This document shows positions 1-5,458 of a DNA stretch of 7,558 nucleotides, piece after piece; within the stretch, counting starts at the first letter, position 1; each line of letters begins with the position of its first letter. A program made the position numbers and the translations under genes. The stretch is taken from positions 1 through 7,558 of the forward strand of contig CAJORC010000108.1 of NCBI GenBank assembly GCA_905236615.1, written 5' to 3'. This stretch comes from an uncultured Lachnospiraceae bacterium. Its GTDB lineage: Bacteria > Bacillota > Clostridia > Lachnospirales > Lachnospiraceae. Under the pieces are notes generated by a model. The model was not told where the DNA came from. It searched no databases and worked only from the letters and a program-made list of their open reading frames with translations.

Positions 1-2
1 CG

Positions 3-173
3 TCAACATATGGACTCCCTCCTGTCCGGGTGAAGACTAAGAGCGTGAGCTCCAGTACTACAGTTCCAAGATCGGAGGTATCTGTGTCGGGAAAAGAGCC
101 TTTATGTCTTTCTCTTAGGTTGATTTCATTTTATCATTATTGGGGAAATGATACAACGGGGAAAATATCCTAA
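3..173 (+). other. Unrecognised frame open from the left edge (possible C-terminal end of a truncated gene)
   Basis: Reading from base 3, the + strand stays open for 56 codons to TAA at 171-173, and the frame is cut by the window edge. The translation is rich in Ser, Thr and Val in its first half (contains VSSSTTVPRSEVSVSGKEP) and matches no family I can name. Such basic, Ser/Thr-rich tails do occur after the conserved core of some transposon-encoded proteins, for example TnpB of IS200/IS605 elements, but this is only a resemblance in style. The minus strand is also open over most of 1-131, so coding is not established. The stop codon lies inside the left arm of the hairpin at 169-205. It could equally be noncoding. 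Confidence 0.2.
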
Positions 174-205
174 CTTGAGGTCAAAAATTCTGATCTCAAG
201 TTAGG
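169..205. repeat. Perfect 11-bp inverted repeat forming a 15-bp hairpin
   Basis: The left arm CCTAACTTGAG (169-179) is the exact reverse complement of CTCAAGTTAGG (195-205). A G-T pair (180/194) and three further pairs (181-183 with 191-193) extend the stem to 15 pairs around a 7-nt loop, AAAATTC. No T-run follows on the + strand, so it is not a standard intrinsic terminator. On the minus strand only a weak T-rich stretch follows. It could be a mobile-element end, an operator or an RNA structure. The sequence alone does not decide. Confidence 0.75.
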
Positions 206-224
206 TGATACTGAAACTGAGCAA

Positions 225-437
225 ATGATAAAGCTAAGACAAGACCTGGATGATTTTCTGGATTATGGATATGAAGAGGCAAGAGAAAAATTTGCTGATT
301 ACATCCATAAATACAATATCCATTGAACTGATGTTGATAGATATATCAGGAAGTTTCCCACCAGGATATTCAAATATTTTTATGAATTGGAGATGGATCA
401 TGTTCTAGAGAGTCCGGAGAAGCGTGAAAAGATATAG
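225..437 (+). pseudogene. Small coding-like frame broken by an in-frame TGA
   Basis: From ATG at 225 the frame gives 33 residues, meets TGA at 324-326, then continues in the same frame for another 36 residues to TAG at 435-437. Both halves have protein-like composition, rich in Asp, Glu, Lys, Tyr and Phe (for example DLDDFLDYGYEEAREKFADY before the stop and IRKFPTRIFKYFYELEMD after it), which suggests one former gene of about 70 codons with a nonsense change (TGG or CGA to TGA). I do not recognise the family. No good ribosome-binding site precedes ATG 225. The frame is open back to 174, so the true start may be lost upstream. It may instead be two chance ORFs. Confidence 0.35.
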
Positions 438-463
438 ACGTTTCTGTCAGGTTGTGATAGAAT
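435..463 (+). promoter_or_regulatory. Possible sigma-A promoter with extended -10
   Basis: TAGACG (435-440, four of six matches to TTGACA), a 17-nt spacer, then TAGAAT (458-463, five of six matches to TATAAT), with a TGN extension at 455-457. Transcription would start near 470. It overlaps the end of the broken frame at 225-437 and lies about 50 nt upstream of the terminator hairpin at 513, so any transcript would be short. No experimental support. Confidence 0.4.
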
Positions 464-469
464 GTCAAC

Positions 470-551
470 GGTTGGATTGAGTCGTCAGATAGTTCAGATG
501 GTTCAATTTTATGAAAGGCGTAAGGTTCAAATCTTATGTCTTTCTTTTTTT
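470..551 (+). ncRNA. Candidate small RNA of about 80 nt
   Basis: The stretch lies between a promoter-like pair (435-463) and a canonical intrinsic terminator (513-551). A second stem is possible near its 5' end: 475-481 with 502-508, seven pairs of which two are G-U. The ATG frame that runs through this interval (462-659) crosses two terminators and has no protein-like features, so translation is unlikely. I do not recognise the RNA family. The evidence is only the promoter-terminator spacing and the folding. Confidence 0.3.
513..551 (+). terminator. Intrinsic terminator
   Basis: GAAAGGCGTAAG (513-524) pairs with CTTATGTCTTTC (533-544) in an uninterrupted 12-bp stem with two G-U pairs, an 8-nt loop (GTTCAAAT), and a run of seven T at 545-551. 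This is a textbook + strand terminator. The loop contains GTTCAAAT, which mimics a tRNA T-loop but is not part of a tRNA. Confidence 0.85.
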
Positions 552-601
552 ATGTCTGGAGCTTTCGTGCACCAGGTGTATATTATATGGATCCGATTTA
601 T

Positions 602-649
602 AGGCGGGAGTGCAAAAGCCAAAATGGCAGCACTCCTGCCTTATTTTTT
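602..649 (+). terminator. Second, strong intrinsic terminator
   Basis: AGGCGGGAGTGC (602-613) pairs with GCACTCCTGCCT (630-641) over 12 bp with one G-T pair. An inner GCC/GGC stem (618-620 with 626-628) caps it, and TTATTTTTT follows (641-649). No gene lies between this and the terminator at 513-551, so it acts as a back-up. It fully insulates the rpmE region from transcription coming from the left. Confidence 0.85.
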
Positions 650-832
650 GCCCTTATGAAGCGGTTGTACCTGTCATTTCTCATAAATGAGGGCAAAGGG
701 CATGTGAAATAATAAGGACAAAAAGAGGGGGTATGAGGGCGGTAGAGGGCAAATTTTGACCTGGGAGTGTTGGAACGGTTAATGTCCGTAGAAATCTCTG
801 GTTTTGGGAGAAACTGCATAAATACGGGCTTT
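650..832. other. Gene-free stretch upstream of the rpmE promoters
   Basis: I find no supportable gene here on either strand. Visible structure is limited. GAGGGC-type purine-rich motifs recur near 689, 735 and 745. A weak long-range inverted repeat joins TTGCCCT (648-654) and TATGA (655-659) to TCATA (681-685) and AGGGCAA (690-696). The 17-mer starting at base 817 also occurs inside pyrE. None of these indicates a known function. Confidence 0.5.
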
Positions 833-862
833 TTGACACCTGCTTGACAGTTCTGTTAAAAT
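833..862 (+). promoter_or_regulatory. Distal rpmE promoter (P1)
   Basis: Perfect -35 TTGACA (833-838), an 18-nt spacer, and -10 TAAAAT (857-862, five of six) with a TGN extension (854-856). This is the best sigma-A-type promoter in the window. Transcription would start near 869 and give rpmE a leader of about 230 nt. Other TTGACA copies at 844-849 and 889-894 lack a well-spaced -10. Confidence 0.6.
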
Positions 863-972
863 TTTTTTGAGAAATTTTTGTTTTACTCTTGACATCCGAG
901 GGTCACGAAGATTGGAGAAAGAAATGGTCCCCGATGACAGCTTTTCTGTGCCTATAAGTTTATAAAAATATC

Positions 973-1001
973 TTGCTATATACATAAATCCATGATAAAA
1001 T
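973..1001 (+). promoter_or_regulatory. Proximal rpmE promoter (P2)
   Basis: TTGCTA (973-978, four of six), a 17-nt spacer, then TAAAAT (996-1001, five of six) with an extended TGA (993-995). Start would be near 1008, giving a leader of about 94 nt. That leader could begin with a 6-bp plus 7-bp hairpin (1006-1041) and carry a second stem (about 1063-1084) just before the Shine-Dalgarno site. Autoregulatory leaders are known for L31 genes in some bacteria. Whether this is one is inference. Confidence 0.55.
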
Positions 1002-1101
1002 GAAAAAGCTGTTTAGGGCATATTGTGCTTTTTGGCAGCTTAAGTATTATATTATGGAAGAACCGCGGGTTAGAAATCTACGGGAGAAAGGACAAAATAA
1101 A

Positions 1102-1305
1102 ATGAGAGAAGAAATTCAGCCTAAGTACTATGAAGCAAAGGTAACATGCAACTGCGGAAACACTTTTACAACAGGTTCAACAAAGCCGGAAATCCACGTT
1201 GAAATCTGCTCAAAGTGCCACCCGTTCTATACAGGACAGCAGAAGGCTACACGTGCTGATGGACGTATCGATAAGTTCAACAAGAAGTATGGCATGAACA
1301 AGTAA
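1102..1305 (+). CDS. rpmE: 50S ribosomal protein L31, zinc-binding form
   Basis: 67-residue protein of the large ribosomal subunit, known to contribute to the bridge between subunits. It carries the C+ zinc ligand set: Cys16 and Cys18 in a CNC motif, Cys36 and Cys39 in CSKC, followed by HPFYTGQQK and the C-terminal [11 protein letters not shown] that characterise bacterial L31. Length matches the family. I chose ATG 1102 because AGGA at 1089-1092 sits 9 nt upstream and L31 proteins begin just before the Cys motif. The longer frame from ATG 1000 starts inside promoter P2 and adds 34 unrelated residues. The gene has its own promoters upstream and a terminator downstream, so it is probably a separate unit. 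Because it is the zinc form, zinc-linked replacement by a C- paralogue elsewhere in the genome is possible, but none is seen here. Confidence 0.96.
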   Translation: MREEIQPKYYEAKVTCNCGNTFTTGSTKPEIHVEICSKCHPFYTGQQKATRADGRIDKFNKKYGMNK

Positions 1306-1329
1306 GAGGCAGCCAGCACTTATGTATGC

Positions 1330-1384
1330 GCGGCGTGCATGCCGAAGATCAGACGACTGTGTATTCTATGCACTTAGACGCCGC
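1330..1384 (+). promoter_or_regulatory. Candidate antiterminator structure
   Basis: GCGGCGTGCAT (1330-1340) can pair with ATGC (1368-1371) and, after a 6-nt bulge, with ACGCCGC (1378-1384), 11 pairs in total. This pairing uses the terminator's 5' arm and so excludes the terminator stem. A short third hairpin (CGGC 1331-1334 with GCCG 1341-1344) would in turn block the antiterminator. The arrangement is attenuator-like. No ligand, protein or known riboswitch family is recognised. Confidence 0.35.
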
Positions 1385-1411
1385 TTGGGGAGTTATCTCC
1401 GGCGGCGTTTT
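1378..1411 (+). terminator. rpmE terminator, possibly conditional
   Basis: ACGCCGC (1378-1384) pairs with GCGGCGT (1402-1408), with an inner GGAG/CTCC stem (1389-1392 with 1397-1400) and a TTAT loop. The T-run is only four long, then C. It separates rpmE from the downstream operon. An upstream GCGGCGT (1330-1336) can compete for the same 5' arm, so read-through could be regulated. Confidence 0.7.
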
Positions 1412-1415
1412 CTAC

Positions 1416-1421
1416 TATAAT
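1416..1421 (+). promoter_or_regulatory. Possible -10 element for the DUF1385 operon
   Basis: A perfect TATAAT lies directly after the terminator tail, 41 nt before the DUF1385 start codon. The hexamer at the matching -35 position (TTATCT, 1393-1398) is poor and there is no TGN extension. It may be a weak promoter, one that depends on an activator, or chance in AT-rich sequence. Confidence 0.3.
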
Positions 1422-1462
1422 AAAGCCAAATGGCAGACATGATTTATTAGAAAGGCTATTTG

Positions 1463-2452
1463 ATGAAAAAAACTAATTCATGTCCCGCAAAGTATTCGGG
1501 AATAGGCGGGCAGGCTGTTATGGAAGGCGTAATGATGAGAAACGGTGACAAGTATGCCGTTGCCGTCAGAAAGCCGAATAAAGAACTGGCAGTAGTGTCA
1601 GATGAATATAAAGGAATTGCTCCGAAAGCGGTCTACAAAATTCCTTTCGTACGAGGTGTATTCAGCTTTATCGATTCACTTGTACTCGGAATGAAGACTC
1701 TGAACATTTCCACGGAGTATTTTATGGAGGATGAAGAAGGAAATAAGGCGGAGAAAACAGCAGCTGACTCGGCAATGGGCGGGGCAGTTATGGTAATCTC
1801 AATGATATTTGCCATCGGACTTTTCATGGTTCTTCCTTATTTTGCCTCGTTATTTTTTAAGAAATATATCGAAAATCCCCATCTTCTCGCACTTGTAGAA
1901 GGACTTATAAGGATGGCGATATTCGTTATCTATATATTGGGAATATCCATGATGGACGATATTAAAAGGGTATTCATGTATCATGGGGCAGAGCATAAAT
2001 GCATCAACTGTCTTGAAACCGGAAATCCCCTGACGGTTGATAATGTCCGTGCGGCATCAAGGGAGCACAGACGCTGCGGTACAAGCTTTCTGCTTTATGT
2101 TATGGTTATATCCATAATCTTCTTTGCTTTTATACAGACGGACAGCAGGATATTGAAGATAGTTATGAGAATTGTTCTCGTACCTGTTATTGCAGGTGTA
2201 TCCTTTGAGTTTATCCGTCTTGCGGGAAAAAGCAACAATTTTCTTGTGAGGGCTTTTTCGGTTCCGGGACTGCTTATGCAGAGACTTACCACTTCAGAAC
2301 CGGATGACGAAATGATCAAAGTGGGAATAGCTTCGGTTGAGGCTATTTTTGACTGGAAAAAGTATCTGGCAGAGAACTTTTCTGTAAAAACAGATGAAAA
2401 TGCAGATATTGATGATAAAACTGAAATTGAGGGCCTGAGAGGTCAGACCTGA
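1463..2452 (+). CDS. DUF1385 multi-pass membrane protein (YqhQ-like)
   Basis: 329 residues. The family is recognised by GGQAVMEGVMMR (15-26), YHGAEHKC (173-180), HRRCGTSF (202-209) and the C-terminal LTTSEPDDEMIKVGIAS (275-291). Hydrophobic segments at about 107-131, 141-163, 208-225 and 231-253 predict four membrane spans, with the conserved His, Glu and Cys residues placed between spans 2 and 3. An acidic tail follows about residue 303. I chose ATG 1463 rather than the TTG just before it: AGAAAGG (1449-1455) is 7 nt from the ATG. I know of no established biochemical function. Conserved His and Cys could suggest metal or redox chemistry, but that is speculation. It is the first gene of the tight cluster with prmC and prfA, 16 nt before prmC. 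The rpmE-DUF1385-prmC-prfA order is familiar from clostridia. Confidence 0.9.
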   Translation: MKKTNSCPAKYSGIGGQAVMEGVMMRNGDKYAVAVRKPNKELAVVSDEYKGIAPKAVYKIPFVRGVFSFIDSLVLGMKTLNISTEYFMEDEEGNKAEKTAADSAMGGAVMVISMIFAIGLFMVLPYFASLFFKKYIENPHLLALVEGLIRMAIFVIYILGISMMDDIKRVFMYHGAEHKCINCLETGNPLTVDNVRAASREHRRCGTSFLLYVMVISIIFFAFIQTDSRILKIVMRIVLVPVIAGVSFEFIRLAGKSNNFLVRAFSVPGLLMQRLTTSEPDDEMIKVGIASVEAIFDWKKYLAENFSVKTDENADIDDKTEIEGLRGQT

Positions 2453-2468
2453 CAGGTGGGTTAAGATC

Positions 2469-3311
2469 ATGAAATATTCAGAAGCACATTTATATGGAAA
2501 AAAAAGGCTGAGTGAAGTCGGAATAGCCGATGCTGAGACAGACTGCAGGCTTCTTCTTGAACATGCAACCGGAAAGACACTTACCTTTATTCTGGCACAT
2601 GGCGATGAAGAAATGCCTGAGAAAGACGAGGAGTTGTTCAGACAGGTTATTGAGAAAAGAGCAACACGTTATCCGGTACAGCTTATAATAGGCAAGACGG
2701 ATTTCATGGGGCTTGAATTTGAAGTTTCTCCGAATGTTCTTATACCAAGGATCGATACGGAATTTCTCGTAGAAGAAGCTATGGCTGAAGTTCCGGACGG
2801 ATCGAGTGTGCTGGATCTTTGTACAGGCTCAGGCTGCGTGCTTCTCTCACTTATGAAATATAAGAACAATATCCATGGTGTGGGGACTGATATTTCAGAC
2901 TATGCATTGGAACTTGCAGGCAGAAATGCATGGAAGCTTGAGATCGGAGCCCATTTTATAAAGAGCGATCTGTTTGAGAATATTAGGGAAAAATTTGATT
3001 ATATTGTGTCGAATCCTCCATATATTGAGAGAAAAGACATTGACGGTCTCATGGAAGAGGTCAGGGACTACGAGCCGCATAACGCGCTGGATGGCGGTGA
3101 GGACGGACTTGATTTTTACAGGGTGATCGCTGCGAAGGGAAAAGATTACCTTAACAGGGAAGGAAAGATCTTTGTGGAGATCGGATATAATCAGGGATTT
3201 GCCGTAAAAAAAATATTTGAGGACGAAGGCTATATAAACGTAGAAGTAATCAGAGATTTTGTAGGAAACGAAAGGGTCGTTAAATGTTCGAAAAACTGGA
3301 AGACACTTTAA
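2469..3311 (+). CDS. prmC: Peptide chain release factor N5-glutamine methyltransferase
   Basis: 280 residues, the usual PrmC (HemK) length. The enzyme transfers a methyl group from S-adenosylmethionine to the glutamine of the GGQ motif in release factors 1 and 2, in the cytoplasm. An N-terminal helical domain (about 1-75) precedes a Rossmann methyltransferase domain with DLCTGSG (116-122, SAM motif I), the acidic residue Asp141 after strand 2, and the catalytic NPPY (182-185). [18 protein letters not shown] (201-218) is also typical. The linker motif, usually PRPETE or PRQDTE, reads PRIDTE (93-98). Ribosome binding is AGGTGG (2454-2459), 9 nt from ATG. The 3' end overlaps prfA, whose product is its substrate, so co-translation is likely. 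It could be confused with the ribosomal L3 methylase PrmB, but the neighbour and length favour PrmC. Confidence 0.95.
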   Translation: MKYSEAHLYGKKRLSEVGIADAETDCRLLLEHATGKTLTFILAHGDEEMPEKDEELFRQVIEKRATRYPVQLIIGKTDFMGLEFEVSPNVLIPRIDTEFLVEEAMAEVPDGSSVLDLCTGSGCVLLSLMKYKNNIHGVGTDISDYALELAGRNAWKLEIGAHFIKSDLFENIREKFDYIVSNPPYIERKDIDGLMEEVRDYEPHNALDGGEDGLDFYRVIAAKGKDYLNREGKIFVEIGYNQGFAVKKIFEDEGYINVEVIRDFVGNERVVKCSKNWKTL

Positions 3312-4360
3312 TGAAGTATGAGGAGATTAATCGTCTTCTTATCGATCCGAAAGTTGCAGAGGACTCAAAGCGTTATATGGAACTGATGAAGGAACACAGT
3401 TCCCTGACGCCTATAGTCGAGGCATACAGAAATTATAAAAAGAATGCGGAAGCTATTGCTGACGCAGAAGAAATCTTAAAGAACGAAACAGACGGCGAGC
3501 TGAGGGAGCTGGCTAAGGAAGAACTGAACGAAGCTAAAAAGCAGGAAGATGAACTTGAACATGAGATCAGGCTTCTGCTTATTCCCAAAGATGCTGATGA
3601 TGAAAGAAGCGTTATCATTGAAATAAGGGCAGGCGCAGGCGGAGACGAGGCGGCTCTTTTTGCGGCAGAGCTTTACAGAATGTATGTAAGGTATTCCGAA
3701 AGACAGGGATATAAAGTAGAAACTACCGATATTGATTCTATAGGCATCGGAGGCATGAAATATGTCAGCTTCATGGTCAAAGGAGCAGGAGCTTATGCTC
3801 ATTTGAAATATGAAAGCGGAGTGCACAGAGTTCAGAGAGTTCCGGCAACAGAATCAGGCGGACGTATTCATACATCAACTGTTACTGTTGCGATAATGCC
3901 CGAGGCGAGTGAAGTCGAAGTAAATATCGATCCCAAAGACTGTAAGATCGATGTATTCCGTGCGTCCGGAAACGGCGGACAGTGCGTTAATACAACGGAC
4001 TCGGCCATAAGACTTACCCACATCCCCACCGGAATAGTGATTTCCTGTCAGGATGAGAAGTCACAGCTTCAGAATAAAGCAAAAGCATTTGAAGTACTTC
4101 GTGCAAAGCTTTATTTCCTTGAAAAGATGCGTCTTCATGAGGAAGAAGCTTCACTAAGAAAGAGTCAGGTCGGAACGGGAGACAGATCAGAGAAGATCAG
4201 AACATATAATTTCCCACAGTCAAGACTTACCGACCACCGTATAAATATGACTATTTATTCCCTTGATAAATTCATGGAAGGGGATATTGATGAGGTCATC
4301 GGCGCGCTTTCTGCAGCAGAACAGGCAGAGAAGCTTGCAGAGCTTGATGATGCGTCATAA
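3284..4360 (+). CDS. prfA: Peptide chain release factor 1
   Basis: 358-residue class I release factor, which reads UAA and UAG and triggers peptide release on the ribosome. The stop-codon recognition motif PAT is at 187-189 and the catalytic GGQ at 231-233; Gln233 is the residue PrmC methylates. Other landmarks are [11 protein letters not shown] (117-127) and [14 protein letters not shown] (255-268). An N-terminal helical coiled domain (about 1-100) leads the protein. The context around GGQ is GNGGQC rather than the E. coli GAGGQH, a form I recall from other clostridia. ATG 3284 is chosen because MFEKLED matches the family's start and AAAGGG (3271-3276) is 7 nt upstream. It overlaps prmC by 28 nt, suggesting translational coupling. 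The PAT motif excludes RF2. Confidence 0.97.
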   Translation: MFEKLEDTLMKYEEINRLLIDPKVAEDSKRYMELMKEHSSLTPIVEAYRNYKKNAEAIADAEEILKNETDGELRELAKEELNEAKKQEDELEHEIRLLLIPKDADDERSVIIEIRAGAGGDEAALFAAELYRMYVRYSERQGYKVETTDIDSIGIGGMKYVSFMVKGAGAYAHLKYESGVHRVQRVPATESGGRIHTSTVTVAIMPEASEVEVNIDPKDCKIDVFRASGNGGQCVNTTDSAIRLTHIPTGIVISCQDEKSQLQNKAKAFEVLRAKLYFLEKMRLHEEEASLRKSQVGTGDRSEKIRTYNFPQSRLTDHRINMTIYSLDKFMEGDIDEVIGALSAAEQAEKLAELDDAS

Positions 4361-4381
4361 ATACCGGAGGAACTTTTAATA

Positions 4382-5431
4382 ATGAAAAGAAGTTTAAAAC
4401 TTTCCTTCCTTTCGGCTGCGATAATGGGAACGGCACTGCTCGCAGGATGCAGTTTTCCCCATGAAGAGAAGGGAGTGAAAGAAGCCTTTGCGCTTATAGA
4501 AACTGGAGAATATAAAAAGGCCATGGCAAAGCTCGATGAGGCAGAGAAGAATGGCGAAGATGCCCAGCTTGTTCTCAGGGGCAAGGGTATAGCCAGCATG
4601 GGTCTTTCTGACTATGAGGGAGCGGTCGGCTATCTTGAGAAGGCACTTTCAGAGTCTGACGGACATGTAACAGGGCTTGAATATGATATATCCGAATATC
4701 TTGCTGTGGCACAATACAGGAGCGGAGATAAAGAAGGTGCGGAAGAGACCTGTTCTGCGGTTTTAGACCTTGATAATGGCAACGCACAAGTGTATTATCT
4801 TAGAGGAAAGGCAGAACTCGGTCTTGGCAAAAAAGAAAGTGCGGTAGATGATTTCAATGCGGCAATAGCTGCCAGATCAAAGGATCCGGATCTTTATATA
4901 AATATTTACGAATCGATGAGAAATGCCGGATATGAGGAAGAGGGCAATTCATACTTGAAATCAGCCATGGAGCTTACTTCCTTAAATAATTACCAGAAGG
5001 GCAGGCTTTATTTCTGGAGAGGCGAATATGAGAGCGCAAGGGATTGCCTTGAAACTGCCCAGAAAGAAGGCGGAAGACCCGAGGTCGTTCTTTATCTCGG
5101 ACGTACATATGAAGCGCTTGGAGATACTTCTTATGCAGCACAGCTTTACCGCAATTATATTAAAGAGAATCCCGGTGATGCGGGTATCTGCAATCAGCTT
5201 GGTATCTGTGAGATGACAAATAAGAATTACCAGGAAGCACTGGATGCCTTTGAACAGGGAATTGCTGCAAATGACAATGAGACAATGCAGTCTCTTAAAT
5301 ACAATGAGATAGTTGCTTATGAATATCTTTCGGATTTCAAAAAAGCAGCTGTACTTATGGAGACTTACTTAAAGACATATCCTGATGACGAAACCGCAAA
5401 AAGGGAATACGCCTTTTTAGCGAGCAGATAA
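4382..5431 (+). CDS. TPR-repeat lipoprotein
   Basis: 349 residues. The N-terminus has a type II signal peptide: basic MKRSLK, a hydrophobic stretch, then lipobox LAGC with Cys23 as the lipidated residue, so the protein should be anchored on the outer face of the membrane. The rest (about 31-345) is built of eight to nine tetratricopeptide repeats, seen in recurring segments such as GKAELGLGKKESAVDDFNAA (142-161) and LGRTYEALGDTSYAAQLYRN (239-258), with a Pro/Asp-containing turn between units. TPRs bind other proteins; no catalytic domain is present. GGAGG (4366-4370) is 11 nt from ATG. It sits 21 nt after prfA and 27 nt before pyrF, inside the same apparent transcript. Its partner is unknown. 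It might help assemble or stabilise envelope complexes, but this is guesswork. Confidence 0.88.
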   Translation: MKRSLKLSFLSAAIMGTALLAGCSFPHEEKGVKEAFALIETGEYKKAMAKLDEAEKNGEDAQLVLRGKGIASMGLSDYEGAVGYLEKALSESDGHVTGLEYDISEYLAVAQYRSGDKEGAEETCSAVLDLDNGNAQVYYLRGKAELGLGKKESAVDDFNAAIAARSKDPDLYINIYESMRNAGYEEEGNSYLKSAMELTSLNNYQKGRLYFWRGEYESARDCLETAQKEGGRPEVVLYLGRTYEALGDTSYAAQLYRNYIKENPGDAGICNQLGICEMTNKNYQEALDAFEQGIAANDNETMQSLKYNEIVAYEYLSDFKKAAVLMETYLKTYPDDETAKREYAFLASR

Positions 5432-5440
5432 GCAAGTAAG

Positions 5441-5446
5441 AAAGGA
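5441..5446 (+). promoter_or_regulatory. pyrF Shine-Dalgarno site with a three-codon mini-ORF
   Basis: AAAGGA lies 12 nt before the pyrF ATG (5459), which is long, but only 4 nt before an ATG at 5451. That ATG opens ATGCAAAAATGA (5451-5462), a three-codon ORF (Met-Gln-Lys, stop) whose stop overlaps the pyrF start as ATGA. Ribosomes may load at either site. Confidence 0.5.
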
Positions 5447-5458
5447 AAAGATGCAAAA

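Noticed and set aside
169..205. Hairpin as a third + strand terminator
   Set aside because: The stem is followed by TGATACTGAAAC, with no T-run.
324..369. Selenocysteine insertion at the in-frame TGA, with a hairpin downstream (343-347 with 365-369)
   Set aside because: The stem is short and has a large asymmetric internal loop. The encoded protein has no Cys or redox motif and no selenoprotein resemblance. A nonsense mutation is simpler.
485..545. tRNA-like look (TAGTTCAGATGG like a D-arm and GGTTCAAATC like a T-arm)
   Set aside because: No acceptor stem can be paired, there is too little room for an anticodon arm and variable loop, and the T-loop-like bases form the loop of an intrinsic terminator (513-551).
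462..659. 65-codon + strand ORF
   Set aside because: It reads through both intrinsic terminators, has no ribosome-binding site and resembles no protein.
598..819. 73-codon minus-strand ORF
   Set aside because: It runs through the hairpin at 602-649 and its composition is that of a noncoding shadow.
889..917. A third rpmE promoter from TTGACA at 889-894
   Set aside because: No acceptable -10 hexamer occurs 16 to 18 nt downstream.
779..985. 68-codon minus-strand ORF starting MYIARYFYKL
   Set aside because: No ribosome-binding site or minus-strand promoter. It spans the rpmE promoter region and I recognise no family, though its Lys-rich middle is not absurd as a relic.
1000..1101. N-terminal extension of L31 from ATG 1000
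   Set aside because: The ATG lies within promoter P2's -10, no Shine-Dalgarno site precedes it, and the extra residues are not part of L31.
3968..3988. GNGGQC context of the release-factor catalytic motif as a novel variant
   Set aside because: GGQ itself is intact, and changed flanking residues of this kind are, as far as I recall, normal in clostridial RF1.
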